Below are positions 38,548 through 48,500 of a DNA stretch of 64,000 nucleotides, piece after piece. The translations under genes were made by a program, and so were the position numbers. This stretch comes from Priestia koreensis (GTDB lineage Bacteria > Bacillota > Bacilli > Bacillales > Bacillaceae_H). The stretch spans positions 1 to 64,000 of the forward strand of contig NZ_LILC01000007.1 of NCBI RefSeq assembly GCF_001274935.1, in the 5' to 3' direction. The notes under the pieces were generated by a model that searched no databases, was not told where the DNA came from, and was given only the letters and a program-made list of their open reading frames with translations. Positions within the stretch are counted from its first letter, which is position 1; the number at the start of each line of letters is the position of its first letter.

Positions 38548-39294
38548 ATGAAACAATATGATGTACTTGAAGGGGCAGAACCATTTATTTATGAAGGAAA
38601 CAACGTAGGTATTTTAGTTTCGCATGGATTTACAGGAAGTACACAAAGTATGAAACCACTAGGTGATGCTTATCACGCAGCAGGTTATACGGTATACGGT
38701 CCTCGTTTAAAAGGGCACGGGACGCACTATGAGGATATGGAGCAAACGACGTATCAGGATTGGATTGACTCTGTTGAAGAGGGAATTGCGTGGTTAAAAG
38801 AACGCTGTGAGACGATTTTTGTAACAGGGCTTTCAATGGGTGGCACATTAACTCTGTATCTTGCTGAAAAGCATCCAGAAATTAAAGGAATTATCCCGAT
38901 TAATGCAGCCATTGATATTCCGGCAATGGAAGGTGCGAAAGACCAACAAGAGCCTCGCTTTTTTGATGCTATTGGTTCAGACATTAAAAAAGAAGGGGTA
39001 GAGGAGCTAGCGTATGATAAAACACCTCTTAAGTCGATGAAAGAGATTATTAAGCTGATGGCACTTGTGAAAGATGATCTATCTAAAGTGACGTGTCCGG
39101 CGCTTATCTTTATGTCAGAAGAAGATCATGTTGTGCCACCATTAAACAGTACATACATCTTAGAGAATATTTCATCTCAAGAAAAAGAAGTAATCTCCAT
39201 GCCAAACAGCTATCACGTCGCAACACTTGATCATGATCAGCATCTTATTATTGAAGAATCGTTAAAATTCTTTCAGACGCAGCTAGAGAAGTAG
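38548..39294 (+). CDS. Est30-like carboxylesterase/monoacylglycerol lipase
   Basis: 248 residues. VSHGFTGSTQSM is the oxyanion loop, GLSMGGTL the nucleophile elbow, D in SEEDHVVPP and H in NSYHVATLD complete the triad. The match to the thermophilic Bacillus Est30 family, which acts on short and medium acyl esters, is close. The start is ATG 38548 with GGGAGGG 6 nt upstream; the longer frame from 38482 overlaps the previous terminator. Confidence 0.92.
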   Translation: MKQYDVLEGAEPFIYEGNNVGILVSHGFTGSTQSMKPLGDAYHAAGYTVYGPRLKGHGTHYEDMEQTTYQDWIDSVEEGIAWLKERCETIFVTGLSMGGTLTLYLAEKHPEIKGIIPINAAIDIPAMEGAKDQQEPRFFDAIGSDIKKEGVEELAYDKTPLKSMKEIIKLMALVKDDLSKVTCPALIFMSEEDHVVPPLNSTYILENISSQEKEVISMPNSYHVATLDHDQHLIIEESLKFFQTQLEK

Positions 39295-39308
39295 GAGAGA
39301 GGGCATAT

Positions 39309-39350
39309 AAAAAAAGCGCTTAGAACAAGATGTCCTAAGCGCTTTTTTAC
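39309..39350. terminator. Bidirectional terminator
   Basis: AAAAAGCGCTTAG pairs with CTAAGCGCTTTTTT between the esterase gene and the convergent small gene. Confidence 0.88.
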
Positions 39351-39362
39351 TGTATACAAAAA

Positions 39363-39479
39363 TTAAGCACCGCGCGCTTCCGTTAACGCAGCTACTTCTT
39401 CTTCTTCAATATCAATGCGGCAATCCATTGTATGAATCGTTTTATCTTCGTTATTTCCGTAGTAAATAGTAATATTCAT
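39363..39479 (-). CDS. 38-residue acidic small protein
   Basis: An unlisted short gene: MNITIYYGNNEDKTI at the start, then HTMDCRIDIEEEEVAALTEA. AAGGAG lies upstream of the ATG at 39477-39479, codon usage is normal, and a consensus-like promoter is placed upstream on the same strand. The predicted peptide is a beta-strand followed by an acidic helix. Not recognised. Confidence 0.7.
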   Translation of the reverse strand: MNITIYYGNNEDKTIHTMDCRIDIEEEEVAALTEARGA

Positions 39480-39620
39480 CGTAACCGCTCCTTCGTTCAA
39501 TTGAATTTCGAGTTTATTTAAACAATGTGTAAAGTCAAAAGTAAAAAAAGAATCACTAAAATATAGACCTATAATGGCCTTTGTTTTTTATGTATGAAGC
39601 CTATGTTTGAAATTACGCTT

Positions 39621-39649
39621 ATTATAACCCATTTCCCCTATATCTACAA
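39621..39649 (-). promoter_or_regulatory. SigA-type promoter for the 38-residue protein
   Basis: On the minus strand TTGTAG (39649-39644), a 17-bp spacer and a perfect TATAAT (39626-39621). This predicts a leader of about 135 nt. The remaining DNA up to 39940 contains no gene. Confidence 0.7.
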
Positions 39650-39900
39650 GTAAAACCTTGACAGTACAGTGTTTAAAAAGCATTTTCCTCATATAGAATT
39701 CATCTAAAATACGAATTAAAATACATCAAAACTTATTTTATTGCGAAATTACCGAGGTTTCAACATTTTCATATGAATAATAATCCAAAAAGTCCACATA
39801 TGGGATTGAAATCATCAACTTGGATTTTCACCCATTATTATCCTACTTATTTCTTTATAAACAGAACATAAGTTCGTATAATGGAACTGAGAAATGCATC

Positions 39901-40906
<1,006 letters not shown>

Positions 40907-40918
40907 AGGATTATATTA

Positions 40919-40962
40919 TTATAAGGAGAGAAGAGTGTATTTTCATCTCTCCTTATAATTTT
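40919..40962 (+). terminator. Intrinsic terminator
   Basis: TTATAAGGAGAGA pairs perfectly with TCTCTCCTTATAA, then TTTTC, just after the homing endonuclease. Confidence 0.85.
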
Positions 40963-41607
<645 letters not shown>

Positions 41608-42231
41608 ATGGTAGCCATTGATCCAACTACATTATCAGAACGCGATAACTATAAAATTTTAACAGGTACGATTATTCCTCGCCCAGTGGCATTTGTAACA
41701 ACTTTGACAGAAAACGAAACAATTAACGCTGCGCCGTTTAGCTATTTTAATATCGTTTCAGCGAATCCTCCCCTTGTATCGGTTGCTGTACAGCGTCATC
41801 CCAATTCAAACGAAAAGAAAGATACGGCGCGTAATGCGATTCAACAAGGTGAATTTGTTGTGCATCTTGGGGATGAATATATCGTTGAAGATATGAACCA
41901 AACCGCTGCGAGTCTTCCTCCAGAAGAAAGTGAACTGTCTCATACGTCTCTTACAACGATTCCCAGTGATCGTGTAAAAGTACCGAGTCTTAAAGAAGCA
42001 CGTATTCGCTTTGAATGTACGCTTGAGCATCATTTAGAAGTTGGTGGTACAGAAGAACAGCCCGCATGTGATCTGCTAATTGGGCGAATTGTCGCTTATC
42101 ATATCGATGATGCCCTTTATGATGAGGAAAAAGGCTATATTCGTACGGATTTAGTAAAGCCTGTCAGTCGCCTTGCTGGTCAGGATTATGCAAAGCTTGG
42201 AGAGATTTTTTCTATTGAACGCCCTTCTTAA
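41608..42231 (+). CDS. Flavin reductase-like (FMN-binding split barrel) protein
   Basis: 207 residues of the DIM6/NTAB flavoprotein family: LTGTIIPRPVAFVTTL, NAAPFSYFNIVSANPPLVSV and SHTSLTTIPSDRVKVPSL are its typical blocks. Members bind FMN and reduce it or act as oxygenase partners. The frame opens at 41509, but AAAGGA is 9 nt before ATG 41608, the conserved start MVAIDP. It is a single gene with its own terminator. Confidence 0.88.
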   Translation: MVAIDPTTLSERDNYKILTGTIIPRPVAFVTTLTENETINAAPFSYFNIVSANPPLVSVAVQRHPNSNEKKDTARNAIQQGEFVVHLGDEYIVEDMNQTAASLPPEESELSHTSLTTIPSDRVKVPSLKEARIRFECTLEHHLEVGGTEEQPACDLLIGRIVAYHIDDALYDEEKGYIRTDLVKPVSRLAGQDYAKLGEIFSIERPS

Positions 42232-42237
42232 TAAATA

Positions 42238-42276
42238 AAAACAGCGCTAGGATCATTAGGTCCTAGCGCTGTTTTT
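42238..42276. terminator. Bidirectional terminator
   Basis: AAAAACAGCGCTAGGA pairs with TCCTAGCGCTGTTTTT between convergent genes. Confidence 0.9.
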
Positions 42277-43177
42277 ATGAATGTATCGCCTTTTCTTTTT
42301 TTATATAGTTCATCGCAATGATCAAATACGCACCAAATAGCAACAAATCAAGAAATAAACCACTCTTTGGTGACAGACCCACTACTGTAAATAAAGACGG
42401 AAGAGCTCCACCTACTGAATTCTCCATTTGAATGCAAAGAAATATAAACATATTATTCGCCGCATGTGCCGCAAGCGAAAACTCGAGGGTTTTGGTTTTA
42501 AGAGCAATAATCGTCAGCATAAACCCAACCATTACATAGTCTAGTCCCATAAATAGCTTTGAATTTGTCATCTCTGGATTCGTAAAATGAAGAGCACCGA
42601 AAATGAAGCCTATAATGAGCGCTAAAAGAATGTGGTTTTTAATTCCTTTTGCAAACCATTGAAGCAAGAAACCTCTAAAAAAGAGTTCTTCCACCGTTGT
42701 TTGGATCGGTGTTAAAACGAGCACAAACAGCAATAACCAACCAAATTGACTACTGAAGCCGTTCCACGTATACGAACTAGCAAAAACAAGTAAATCAATA
42801 ATCAACACAAGTATATACAGCACAATAAAAATGCCGAACCCGAACCAGATGCGCTTCCAGTTAATCTGTTGAAGCGGTGTAATCAGTGTCCGGAACGGTC
42901 GTTTTAGAATAAATCGAACGCTGATCCAAATCCCTAATAACCAAAACAAGTACGAAATGTGCGAAATCGCAAGTGTCGCGATTGGACTCAGGCCTACTAT
43001 TTCAAATGTAGACGCATCAATGTAAGTATCTTTGTTGCCATCTGACACCACGATAAGTATTAACACCAAGACGCTAATAATCGCACCAACAAGTAAAATT
43101 CCTAACGTAGCAAAAAACGCACCGGTATATCGTCCACCCGTATTTTTCCCTACCTCTACCCGTTCATATCCTCTCAC
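42275..43177 (-). CDS. CPBP-family intramembrane metalloprotease
   Basis: 300 residues, about eight membrane helices. VEELFFRGFLLQW contains the E-E-x-x-x-R motif and FGALHFTNP the F-x-x-x-H motif of the CPBP/Abi (Rce1-like) intramembrane protease family. Substrate unknown; relatives process prenylated peptides, anti-sigma factors or bacteriocin-immunity targets. It starts at a GTG with GAGGAG 9 nt upstream. Single gene. Confidence 0.88.
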   Translation of the reverse strand: MRGYERVEVGKNTGGRYTGAFFATLGILLVGAIISVLVLILIVVSDGNKDTYIDASTFEIVGLSPIATLAISHISYLFWLLGIWISVRFILKRPFRTLITPLQQINWKRIWFGFGIFIVLYILVLIIDLLVFASSYTWNGFSSQFGWLLLFVLVLTPIQTTVEELFFRGFLLQWFAKGIKNHILLALIIGFIFGALHFTNPEMTNSKLFMGLDYVMVGFMLTIIALKTKTLEFSLAAHAANNMFIFLCIQMENSVGGALPSLFTVVGLSPKSGLFLDLLLFGAYLIIAMNYIKKEKAIHS

Positions 43178-43334
43178 ATTATCAATCTCCTCTTAGACTT
43201 GAAATAAATAAAAGAACACCATCAATATAGAAAAAAATGAAACAATTCCCAATTCATTATATCAGAACCATTAGGTTTGTAGAACGAGTGAAATAATTCA
43301 TAAAAAACGTTAGTCATCACAAAATCATAAAAAA

Positions 43335-43376
43335 AACTTGTAAACTGAGCACAGCTTACAAGTTTTTTCTTAACTA
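43335..43376 (-). terminator. Terminator of the S-box operon
   Basis: AAAACTTGTAA pairs with TTACAAGTTTT; T runs on both sides. It overlaps the end of the TauE/SafE gene. Confidence 0.8.
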
Positions 43377-44257
43377 TTGCTGTTGGATACTTCATGAAAT
43401 ACGTGGCGTTTGCGCTTTTGTAGTAGATAAATCAACGATACGAACCAAAATACGAATACGCCTGCATAGATCGTATAAATGCCTGCTGAAGAAAAGCCAA
43501 TTGAATGAACGACTGTCCGTGAATTCGTTAATAAGATACATCCACCGACTAAAATCCCTAAATAGTGAGACGGAATGATTTTAACAAGCCATGCCGCAAT
43601 CGGTGCTGCTACTAATCCTCCGGCCATTAGCGTTCCGACCCAAAACCAGTTAACGTCCTGCCATCCGAGTGAAATAAAGAATCCGATCGTTGCTGCTAGC
43701 GATACGGCAAACTCCGTCGTATCCACAGAACCAATAATTTTCCTTGTTTCCGTTCCTTTATGTGCCAGAAGAACCGGCGTTGAAATTGGTCCCCAGCCAC
43801 CTCCACCTGTTGCATCAGCAAAACCTGCGACTAACGCAAGCGGTACAAGGCGTTTTTTTGTAAAAGGTTTCGCTGGTGCTGATTGAGATACCTTTTTATA
43901 CACGAATCGATAAATGATATAAATACCTAGTAAAAATAAGAAAATAGCAATATACGGCTTTACAATATCCCCTGAGATGTTACTTAAAAAACAAGCGCCG
44001 ATAAATGCGCCAATTGCTCCTGGAATCGTCATGCTTTTAATAATGTTTTTATCGACGTTTCCAAATTTGATATGCGAAACGCCAGAAGCTGCCGTTGTAA
44101 CGACTTCTGCTAAATGAACAGAAGCAGATGCAATGGCTGGTGCAATTCCAAAAGCTAACAGCAAGGACGTGGATGTCACGCCGTAAGCCATTCCAAGCGA
44201 GCCATCAATCAGTTGAGCGAAAAATCCGACAATAATAAAAACAATCAGTTTCTTCAT
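43370..44257 (-). CDS. TauE/SafE-family sulfite/organosulfonate exporter
   Basis: 295 residues, eight predicted membrane helices. GFFAQLIDGSLGMAYGVTS in the first helix and AGFADATGGGGWGPISTPVL in the middle are the duplicated TauE/SafE signatures. Members export sulfite, sulfoacetate or related anions. It is the last gene of the SAM-riboswitch operon, 12 nt after the flavin monooxygenase, so it plausibly removes sulfite or another product of desulfonation. GGAGAGG precedes the ATG. Confidence 0.9.
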   Translation of the reverse strand: MKKLIVFIIVGFFAQLIDGSLGMAYGVTSTSLLLAFGIAPAIASASVHLAEVVTTAASGVSHIKFGNVDKNIIKSMTIPGAIGAFIGACFLSNISGDIVKPYIAIFLFLLGIYIIYRFVYKKVSQSAPAKPFTKKRLVPLALVAGFADATGGGGWGPISTPVLLAHKGTETRKIIGSVDTTEFAVSLAATIGFFISLGWQDVNWFWVGTLMAGGLVAAPIAAWLVKIIPSHYLGILVGGCILLTNSRTVVHSIGFSSAGIYTIYAGVFVFWFVSLIYLLQKRKRHVFHEVSNSNS

Positions 44258-44269
44258 ATGCCTCTCCTT

Positions 44270-45325
44270 CTATCTGTAAGTTTTTTGACTTGAACGTAAC
44301 GATTCGACTAACGGCATTACTTGAGTCGAAAAACGCTCCATTTCTTCTAGCTGAGGAGAACATTGCAATAACAGTAGATCAAGTCCTGCTTCTTCAAACG
44401 CTAAAATCTGCTGTGCAATTTGTTGCGGTGTTCCAATTAAATGAGGTCGTAATCCACGATTAGACACCGAATAATCATATAATTTTATTTGCTGTTCTAG
44501 CTGCGATTTCGAAACAAAATCCTTGTACCCTGCGTACGCATCGCCTTGTTTGGTTGTGGTAATGCGCGTAAGCTCTTCTTGCGCTTCTTCCTCTGTATCT
44601 CGACAAATGACATAAGCTGCCATTCCAAATGTTGAAAACGGTGCATGAGGATGATATTTCGCTCGTAATTCCTTCATATCGCCTATTTTATGACGGATTT
44701 CCTGAACGGTTCCACCGTGCATCACATAGGCATCACAAAACGATGTGATCGTCTCTTTTCCTCGTGGACTTTCTCCCCCTGCATATAAGGTTGGTCGAGA
44801 CTGCACAGGTTTAGGAGCAAGCTTAGCATCCTCAATTTGATAAAATTTCCCGTGGTACGTAAACGATTCGTTCTCCCACAGCCCTTTTAAAATCGTAATA
44901 AATTCTTCCGTGCGCTCGTATCGTTCATCATGTTCGGTGAACACACCTCCATATTGCTTTGCTTCTTCTGCCCACCACGCAGATACGACGTTTAATGTGA
45001 ACCGTCCATTTGAAATATGGTCAATATTCGCTGCCATCTTTGCGGTTACAGCAGGCGAATGAAACCCTGGGCGAACTGCCGTCATAATTTCGATTTTATT
45101 CGTCACCGCTGCAAGCGCCGCAGCAGTTGACCAAGCTTCTAAAGAGTCTTCTTTTGGCCCTTTAATATCGTTAAGATTTAATTCAGCAATTAACGTTGTA
45201 TCAAATCCCCATTCTTCGCCCTTTTGAATGACTTCCTTTGCATAATCAAACGTTGCGGGCATATGCTCATCTTCTACATTTCGTAACCACCCACCGAAAA
45301 TCGGTAACCAAAATCCGTACCTCAT
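44270..45325 (-). CDS. LLM-class flavin-dependent monooxygenase (SsuD/SfnG-like)
   Basis: 351 residues, bacterial-luciferase-like TIM barrel. GFWLPIFGGWLRNVEDEH at the start, RPGFHSPAVTAKMAANIDH, SNGRFTLNVVSAWWAEEAKQ and RPTLYAGGESPRGKE match alkanesulfonate/dimethylsulfone monooxygenase relatives that use FMNH2 and oxygen to cleave C-S bonds. The exact substrate is not readable. GGGGAG is 6 nt before the ATG at 45325. It is the middle gene of the S-box operon, coupled to the ATP-grasp gene upstream (16-nt gap). Confidence 0.88.
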   Translation of the reverse strand: MRYGFWLPIFGGWLRNVEDEHMPATFDYAKEVIQKGEEWGFDTTLIAELNLNDIKGPKEDSLEAWSTAAALAAVTNKIEIMTAVRPGFHSPAVTAKMAANIDHISNGRFTLNVVSAWWAEEAKQYGGVFTEHDERYERTEEFITILKGLWENESFTYHGKFYQIEDAKLAPKPVQSRPTLYAGGESPRGKETITSFCDAYVMHGGTVQEIRHKIGDMKELRAKYHPHAPFSTFGMAAYVICRDTEEEAQEELTRITTTKQGDAYAGYKDFVSKSQLEQQIKLYDYSVSNRGLRPHLIGTPQQIAQQILAFEEAGLDLLLLQCSPQLEEMERFSTQVMPLVESLRSSQKTYR

Positions 45326-45341
45326 CACAATCTCCCCTTTA

Positions 45342-46577
45342 TTAACACGGACACACGTATTGATCGCCGTAGCCGTTTTTAATTAATTGTACGCCTGGAT
45401 TAGAATCATCTTGGTCAAACACCGCATCGACAAGTGTTTCCGTTGGAAGCTGTCCTCGAACGATAGTTGACAATTCATCATCTGTTAAGTGTCCTGTCGT
45501 GCCTCCACTTCCTCCCTCTTGTTTTAATCGATAATAATCATGGAAATACACCCACTTTAACGGCTCTTTTTGCCGGCCGTAGGTAGGCGCTTCTTTTCCG
45601 ATAGCTTCTAGGTAAGCAATCAATGGAAGTGGTATTCCTGCTGCCACCGGTAACCCAATCCATTTCCATGTACGCGTATTTAAATCCAAAAGCTTATACG
45701 TCTGATCTCGTTTATCATAAATGAACTCCGCTTCTGAAATGCCGTGATAACCGAGCGTATGTAAAATATGAATCCCTGCATCGACAATTTCTTGTCGGTA
45801 AGCTGATCGTACTAAACAGCCTGTTCCAAAAGACAACGGATATTGCTCAAGTTTTTGTCCCACAAAAACACCCTTTGCTTCTCCCTTTGGACTTACATAG
45901 GAACAAAGAGAATAAAAGTCTGATAAACTCTCACCGATTACCTCTTGAATAACAACCTCATGTCCGTTTGTTTTTTTCAATACGTCCGTTAACTCATCCT
46001 GAGAGTGCACTTCAAACACTTTTACTTGAAATGCATCATAAAAACTTCGTTGTTCAACAGGTTTTACAATGCATGGAAACGGAACGTGCGTTAATTCGTC
46101 TTCCTCTGGATACCACGTTTTAGGAATCGGTATTCCTAAGCGCTCGGATTCCTTGTAAAGTGTTCGTTTATTCAAAATACGCTCGACTGTTTCAAGTTCA
46201 GAAAAGGGAATAAAGTAATACGCATTCAGTCGATTTTGATTTCGCAATACCGCAAACACCCATTCATCATTAGAAGGAAATAAAACGCCTTTTTTCGGCA
46301 ATCGTTTGCCAATATCGATTAAAAGCTGAATAAATCCGTCTTCATCTACTAACGGATTGGGACAGTATGCCGCAATATTTGCATATTTGGACTGCAATCC
46401 ATAAGCGCGGCCGTCTCGATCTAAGGCGATGACGGGGATTCCCTCTTTCCCTAAGTTTCTTGCGACGGCAAGTCCTGTGATGTGACTATTAAATACAATG
46501 GCAGGATGCTGATCATTCGGGAGCTGCTCGATCTCTTCCCACAGTTCAGGTCCTGCTACGTGAAACGTTTTATTCAT
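45342..46577 (-). CDS. ATP-grasp carboxylate-amine ligase
   Basis: 411 residues. It has an N-terminal pre-ATP-grasp Rossmann-like region (AVARNLGKEGIPVIALDRDG) and then ATP-grasp blocks: FPCIVKPVEQRSFY, VVIQEVIGES, SEAEFIYDKRD and the metal-binding LLDLNTRTWKW. Members ligate a carboxylate to an amine or thiol using ATP. The C-terminus ends in CPC. GAGGAG is 8 nt before the ATG at 46577. It is the first gene behind an S-box leader, so it is expected to be expressed when SAM (methionine) is low. Confidence 0.85.
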   Translation of the reverse strand: MNKTFHVAGPELWEEIEQLPNDQHPAIVFNSHITGLAVARNLGKEGIPVIALDRDGRAYGLQSKYANIAAYCPNPLVDEDGFIQLLIDIGKRLPKKGVLFPSNDEWVFAVLRNQNRLNAYYFIPFSELETVERILNKRTLYKESERLGIPIPKTWYPEEDELTHVPFPCIVKPVEQRSFYDAFQVKVFEVHSQDELTDVLKKTNGHEVVIQEVIGESLSDFYSLCSYVSPKGEAKGVFVGQKLEQYPLSFGTGCLVRSAYRQEIVDAGIHILHTLGYHGISEAEFIYDKRDQTYKLLDLNTRTWKWIGLPVAAGIPLPLIAYLEAIGKEAPTYGRQKEPLKWVYFHDYYRLKQEGGSGGTTGHLTDDELSTIVRGQLPTETLVDAVFDQDDSNPGVQLIKNGYGDQYVCPC

Positions 46578-46607
46578 TACATCTTCTCCTCTCAACTCTC
46601 TCTAAAT

Positions 46608-46638
46608 AAAAAATCCTCTTTTCAAAGAAAAGAGGATG
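46608..46638 (-). terminator. SAM-dependent terminator of the S-box leader
   Basis: On the minus strand ATCCTCTTTTC-TTT-GAAAAGAGGAT followed by TTTTTTATTT. It lies just downstream of the aptamer and just before the ATP-grasp gene, the standard riboswitch expression platform. Confidence 0.9.
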
Positions 46639-46645
46639 AATGTCG

Positions 46646-46750
46646 TTATACCCTCTTCTCATCTAATGGAATTAGCACGGTGTTCCATTGGAATCCGTTG
46701 CCGAGGCTTCATAGGGCCATTCCCTCTGCCTCTCTTGATAAGAAGTATAT
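46646..46750 (-). promoter_or_regulatory. SAM-I (S-box) riboswitch aptamer
   Basis: Read on the minus strand, the conserved blocks occur in order: CTTATCAAGAGAGGCAGAGG, GGCCCTATGAAGCCTCGGCA, CGTGCTAATTCC and GATGAGAAG. P1 forms from CTTCTTATC (46748-46740) with GATGAGAAG (46662-46654), nine pairs. This is the class I SAM aptamer that turns transcription off when SAM is abundant. It controls the ATP-grasp/monooxygenase/TauE operon. Confidence 0.95.
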
Positions 46751-46778
46751 GCGTTATAATACCAAGTATATTAATGTG

Positions 46779-46807
46779 ATATTAAGGGATTTAAAATAAA
46801 TTGTCAA
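46779..46807 (-). promoter_or_regulatory. SigA promoter of the S-box operon
   Basis: On the minus strand a perfect TTGACA (46807-46802), a 17-bp spacer and TAATAT (46784-46779) place the transcript start about 20 nt before the aptamer. Confidence 0.8.
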
Positions 46808-46904
46808 GAAAATTTAGAATACATTATTTATAACTGGTGTCATTTATCTAGTACAAGAAGTCGTTAAGCGATGAAGGTGCTTTACCTAACCTTAAAATAA
46901 CGAA

Positions 46905-46938
46905 AGAAACCCCTATTAAATAGAGGTTTCTTTCGAGA
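46905..46938. terminator. Hairpin, probable terminator
   Basis: GAAAGAAACC pairs with GGTTTCTTTC, with an inner CTATT/AATAG. It lies near a second terminator at 46957 before the acetyltransferase gene, so it may terminate an unseen short transcript. Confidence 0.55.
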
Positions 46939-46956
46939 GCTTATTGCTTAAATCAA

Positions 46957-46993
46957 AAAGAAGGCAGACTGAAACGATCGCCCTTCTTTTTTG
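46957..46993 (-). terminator. Intrinsic terminator
   Basis: AAAAGAAGG pairs with CCTTCTTTT, overlapping the region just after the acetyltransferase stop. Confidence 0.65.
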
Positions 46994-46994
46994 A

Positions 46995-47489
46995 TCATGC
47001 GTTTAAAATGAGTTGATAAAACAACACATCTTGCCATTCATCAAACTTATACCCAACCTGCTTAAATTCCCCGCAAAACTCAAAGCCAAATCGAGCATGA
47101 AGCTGGACGCTCTTATCATTTCCCTTTGTAATGCCAGAAATTACAACATGATAATGAAGCTCTTTTGCTTGATGGAGAATTTCACTCATCAGGAGCTTCC
47201 CTAACCCTTTTCCTTGATGCGCTTCGTCGATGTAGACGGAAAGTTCGACCGTCCCGTTATACGCTTCTTTGTCACGAAAAGAAGATAATGACGCATATCC
47301 CATTACCACACCATTTTCTTCTGCGACGATTAATGGATAGCGACCACCGTGCGCATCAAACCACCCTTGACGTTCGTTTGGTGTAACAGGCGTTAAGTCA
47401 AACGTTGCGGTTGTATGTAACACAGATTGATTATAAATATCCGTTAAAATTGGTAGATCCGCTTGAGCTGCTTTTCGTATCGTTGTCAT
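46995..47489 (-). CDS. GNAT acetyltransferase, phosphinothricin/PAT-like
   Basis: 164 residues. IRKAAQADLPILTDIYNQ, then LSVYIDEAHQGKGLGKLLMS (Q-G-K-G-L-G acetyl-CoA loop) and LHARFGFEFCGEFKQVGYKF match the PAT/YwnH branch, which acetylates phosphinothricin or methionine sulfoximine-like amino acids. Real substrate unknown. The start is the ATG at 47489. Single gene. Confidence 0.85.
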   Translation of the reverse strand: MTTIRKAAQADLPILTDIYNQSVLHTTATFDLTPVTPNERQGWFDAHGGRYPLIVAEENGVVMGYASLSSFRDKEAYNGTVELSVYIDEAHQGKGLGKLLMSEILHQAKELHYHVVISGITKGNDKSVQLHARFGFEFCGEFKQVGYKFDEWQDVLFYQLILNA

Positions 47490-47591
47490 ATCTGTTTCTT
47501 CCTTTACGCTTGTGATAATTCTATTATGACAAATTTAAACGTAACGGAAAAGGATTTTTTTCGCATCTTAAAAACGCGATCACGCGCGCTT

Positions 47592-48176
47592 TTAAGAGGA
47601 AATAGCTCCTTGTTTGAAACCTTGTATCGTTTTAATCATGTCTTCAGTTGAGACGACCGTTGCAAATTCCCCGTGAAGAGACGTCAGCGCAGCATAATGA
47701 AGATTCTCCGCTTTTACGTGCTTGCCGTCAAATGATACCGCATCAAAGCAAGCCGTCGCATCGTGTAATACATAGGAACGATAGCCCAGATTTCCAGCCA
47801 TTCGAACGGTTGTTGACATGCAGTGATTTGTGGTAAGCCCTACAAATACCAGCGTTTCTACGCCGTTTGCTTTTAAATAAGAGTCAAGCTCTGTTCCAAT
47901 AAAGCTACTGTTGACGTGTTTCCGCACTAAATATTCATCATCTAGCGGATCAAAGCCTTGCTTAAACCGAAAGCCAGGCTGCTTTGGATGAAGTGGAGAC
48001 TGTGGATTCGTTGAGGCGTGTTGAACGTGAATAACGGGAAGTTGTTGTTTTCGCCATGTATCTAAGACGCGTTTCATTTGCACTTCTGCATGAGGATTGT
48101 TACGTTCTCCCCAAGCAGGATCTTCAAAGCCTTGCTGCACATCAATGAGTACTAAAACAGGATTCGTTGCGGTCAT
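47592..48176 (-). CDS. Isochorismatase-family cysteine hydrolase
   Basis: 194 residues. The catalytic triad is visible: D in LVLIDVQQGF, K in YLVRKHVNSSF and C in GLTTNHCMSTTVRMA. Members hydrolyse amides, including nicotinamide, biuret and N-carbamoyl compounds, or cleave isochorismate. It is the third gene of an operon with a cupin and a YqcI/YcgG haem oxygenase, 12 nt after the cupin, so it may process a nitrogen-containing product. Confidence 0.88.
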   Translation of the reverse strand: MTATNPVLVLIDVQQGFEDPAWGERNNPHAEVQMKRVLDTWRKQQLPVIHVQHASTNPQSPLHPKQPGFRFKQGFDPLDDEYLVRKHVNSSFIGTELDSYLKANGVETLVFVGLTTNHCMSTTVRMAGNLGYRSYVLHDATACFDAVSFDGKHVKAENLHYAALTSLHGEFATVVSTEDMIKTIQGFKQGAISS

Positions 48177-48188
48177 AAATAACCTCCT

Positions 48189-48500
48189 TTAATTTTTCAA
48201 AATGGAAATAACGTACACACAGCCATCCGGACCTGCTTTTGAGGAATGAACGGTCTCGCTCGGTAAAAAAATCCGATCTCCTGCCTCGCAAAGCACCGTT
48301 TCACCGTCAGCTGTAAAATAAACGGATCCTTCTAAAATATGCAAAATTTCGTCTGTTGGATGTGTATGAGTTGGATGTTCTTTATGCGCTACATCATGCT
48401 GCACTTCAACGTATCCCGTATCTGTCGGGAGTAGATTTCTAACTACTTCTTCTAAACTGCCACCAAATCCTTTTTTAATAGAGACTCTTTTTACTTGCAT
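48189..48500 (-). CDS. Small cupin-domain protein
   Basis: 103 residues, single cupin fold. The metal motif is H-x-H-x-x-x-x-x-E-like: EHPTHTHPTDEILHILEG gives H, H and E, and FLPSETVHSS the last H. It may be a metal-dependent dioxygenase, isomerase or binding protein. Its ATG lies inside the end of the YqcI/YcgG gene (26-nt overlap), with GAGGG upstream, so the pair is translationally coupled. Confidence 0.85.
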   Translation of the reverse strand: MQVKRVSIKKGFGGSLEEVVRNLLPTDTGYVEVQHDVAHKEHPTHTHPTDEILHILEGSVYFTADGETVLCEAGDRIFLPSETVHSSKAGPDGCVYVISILKN

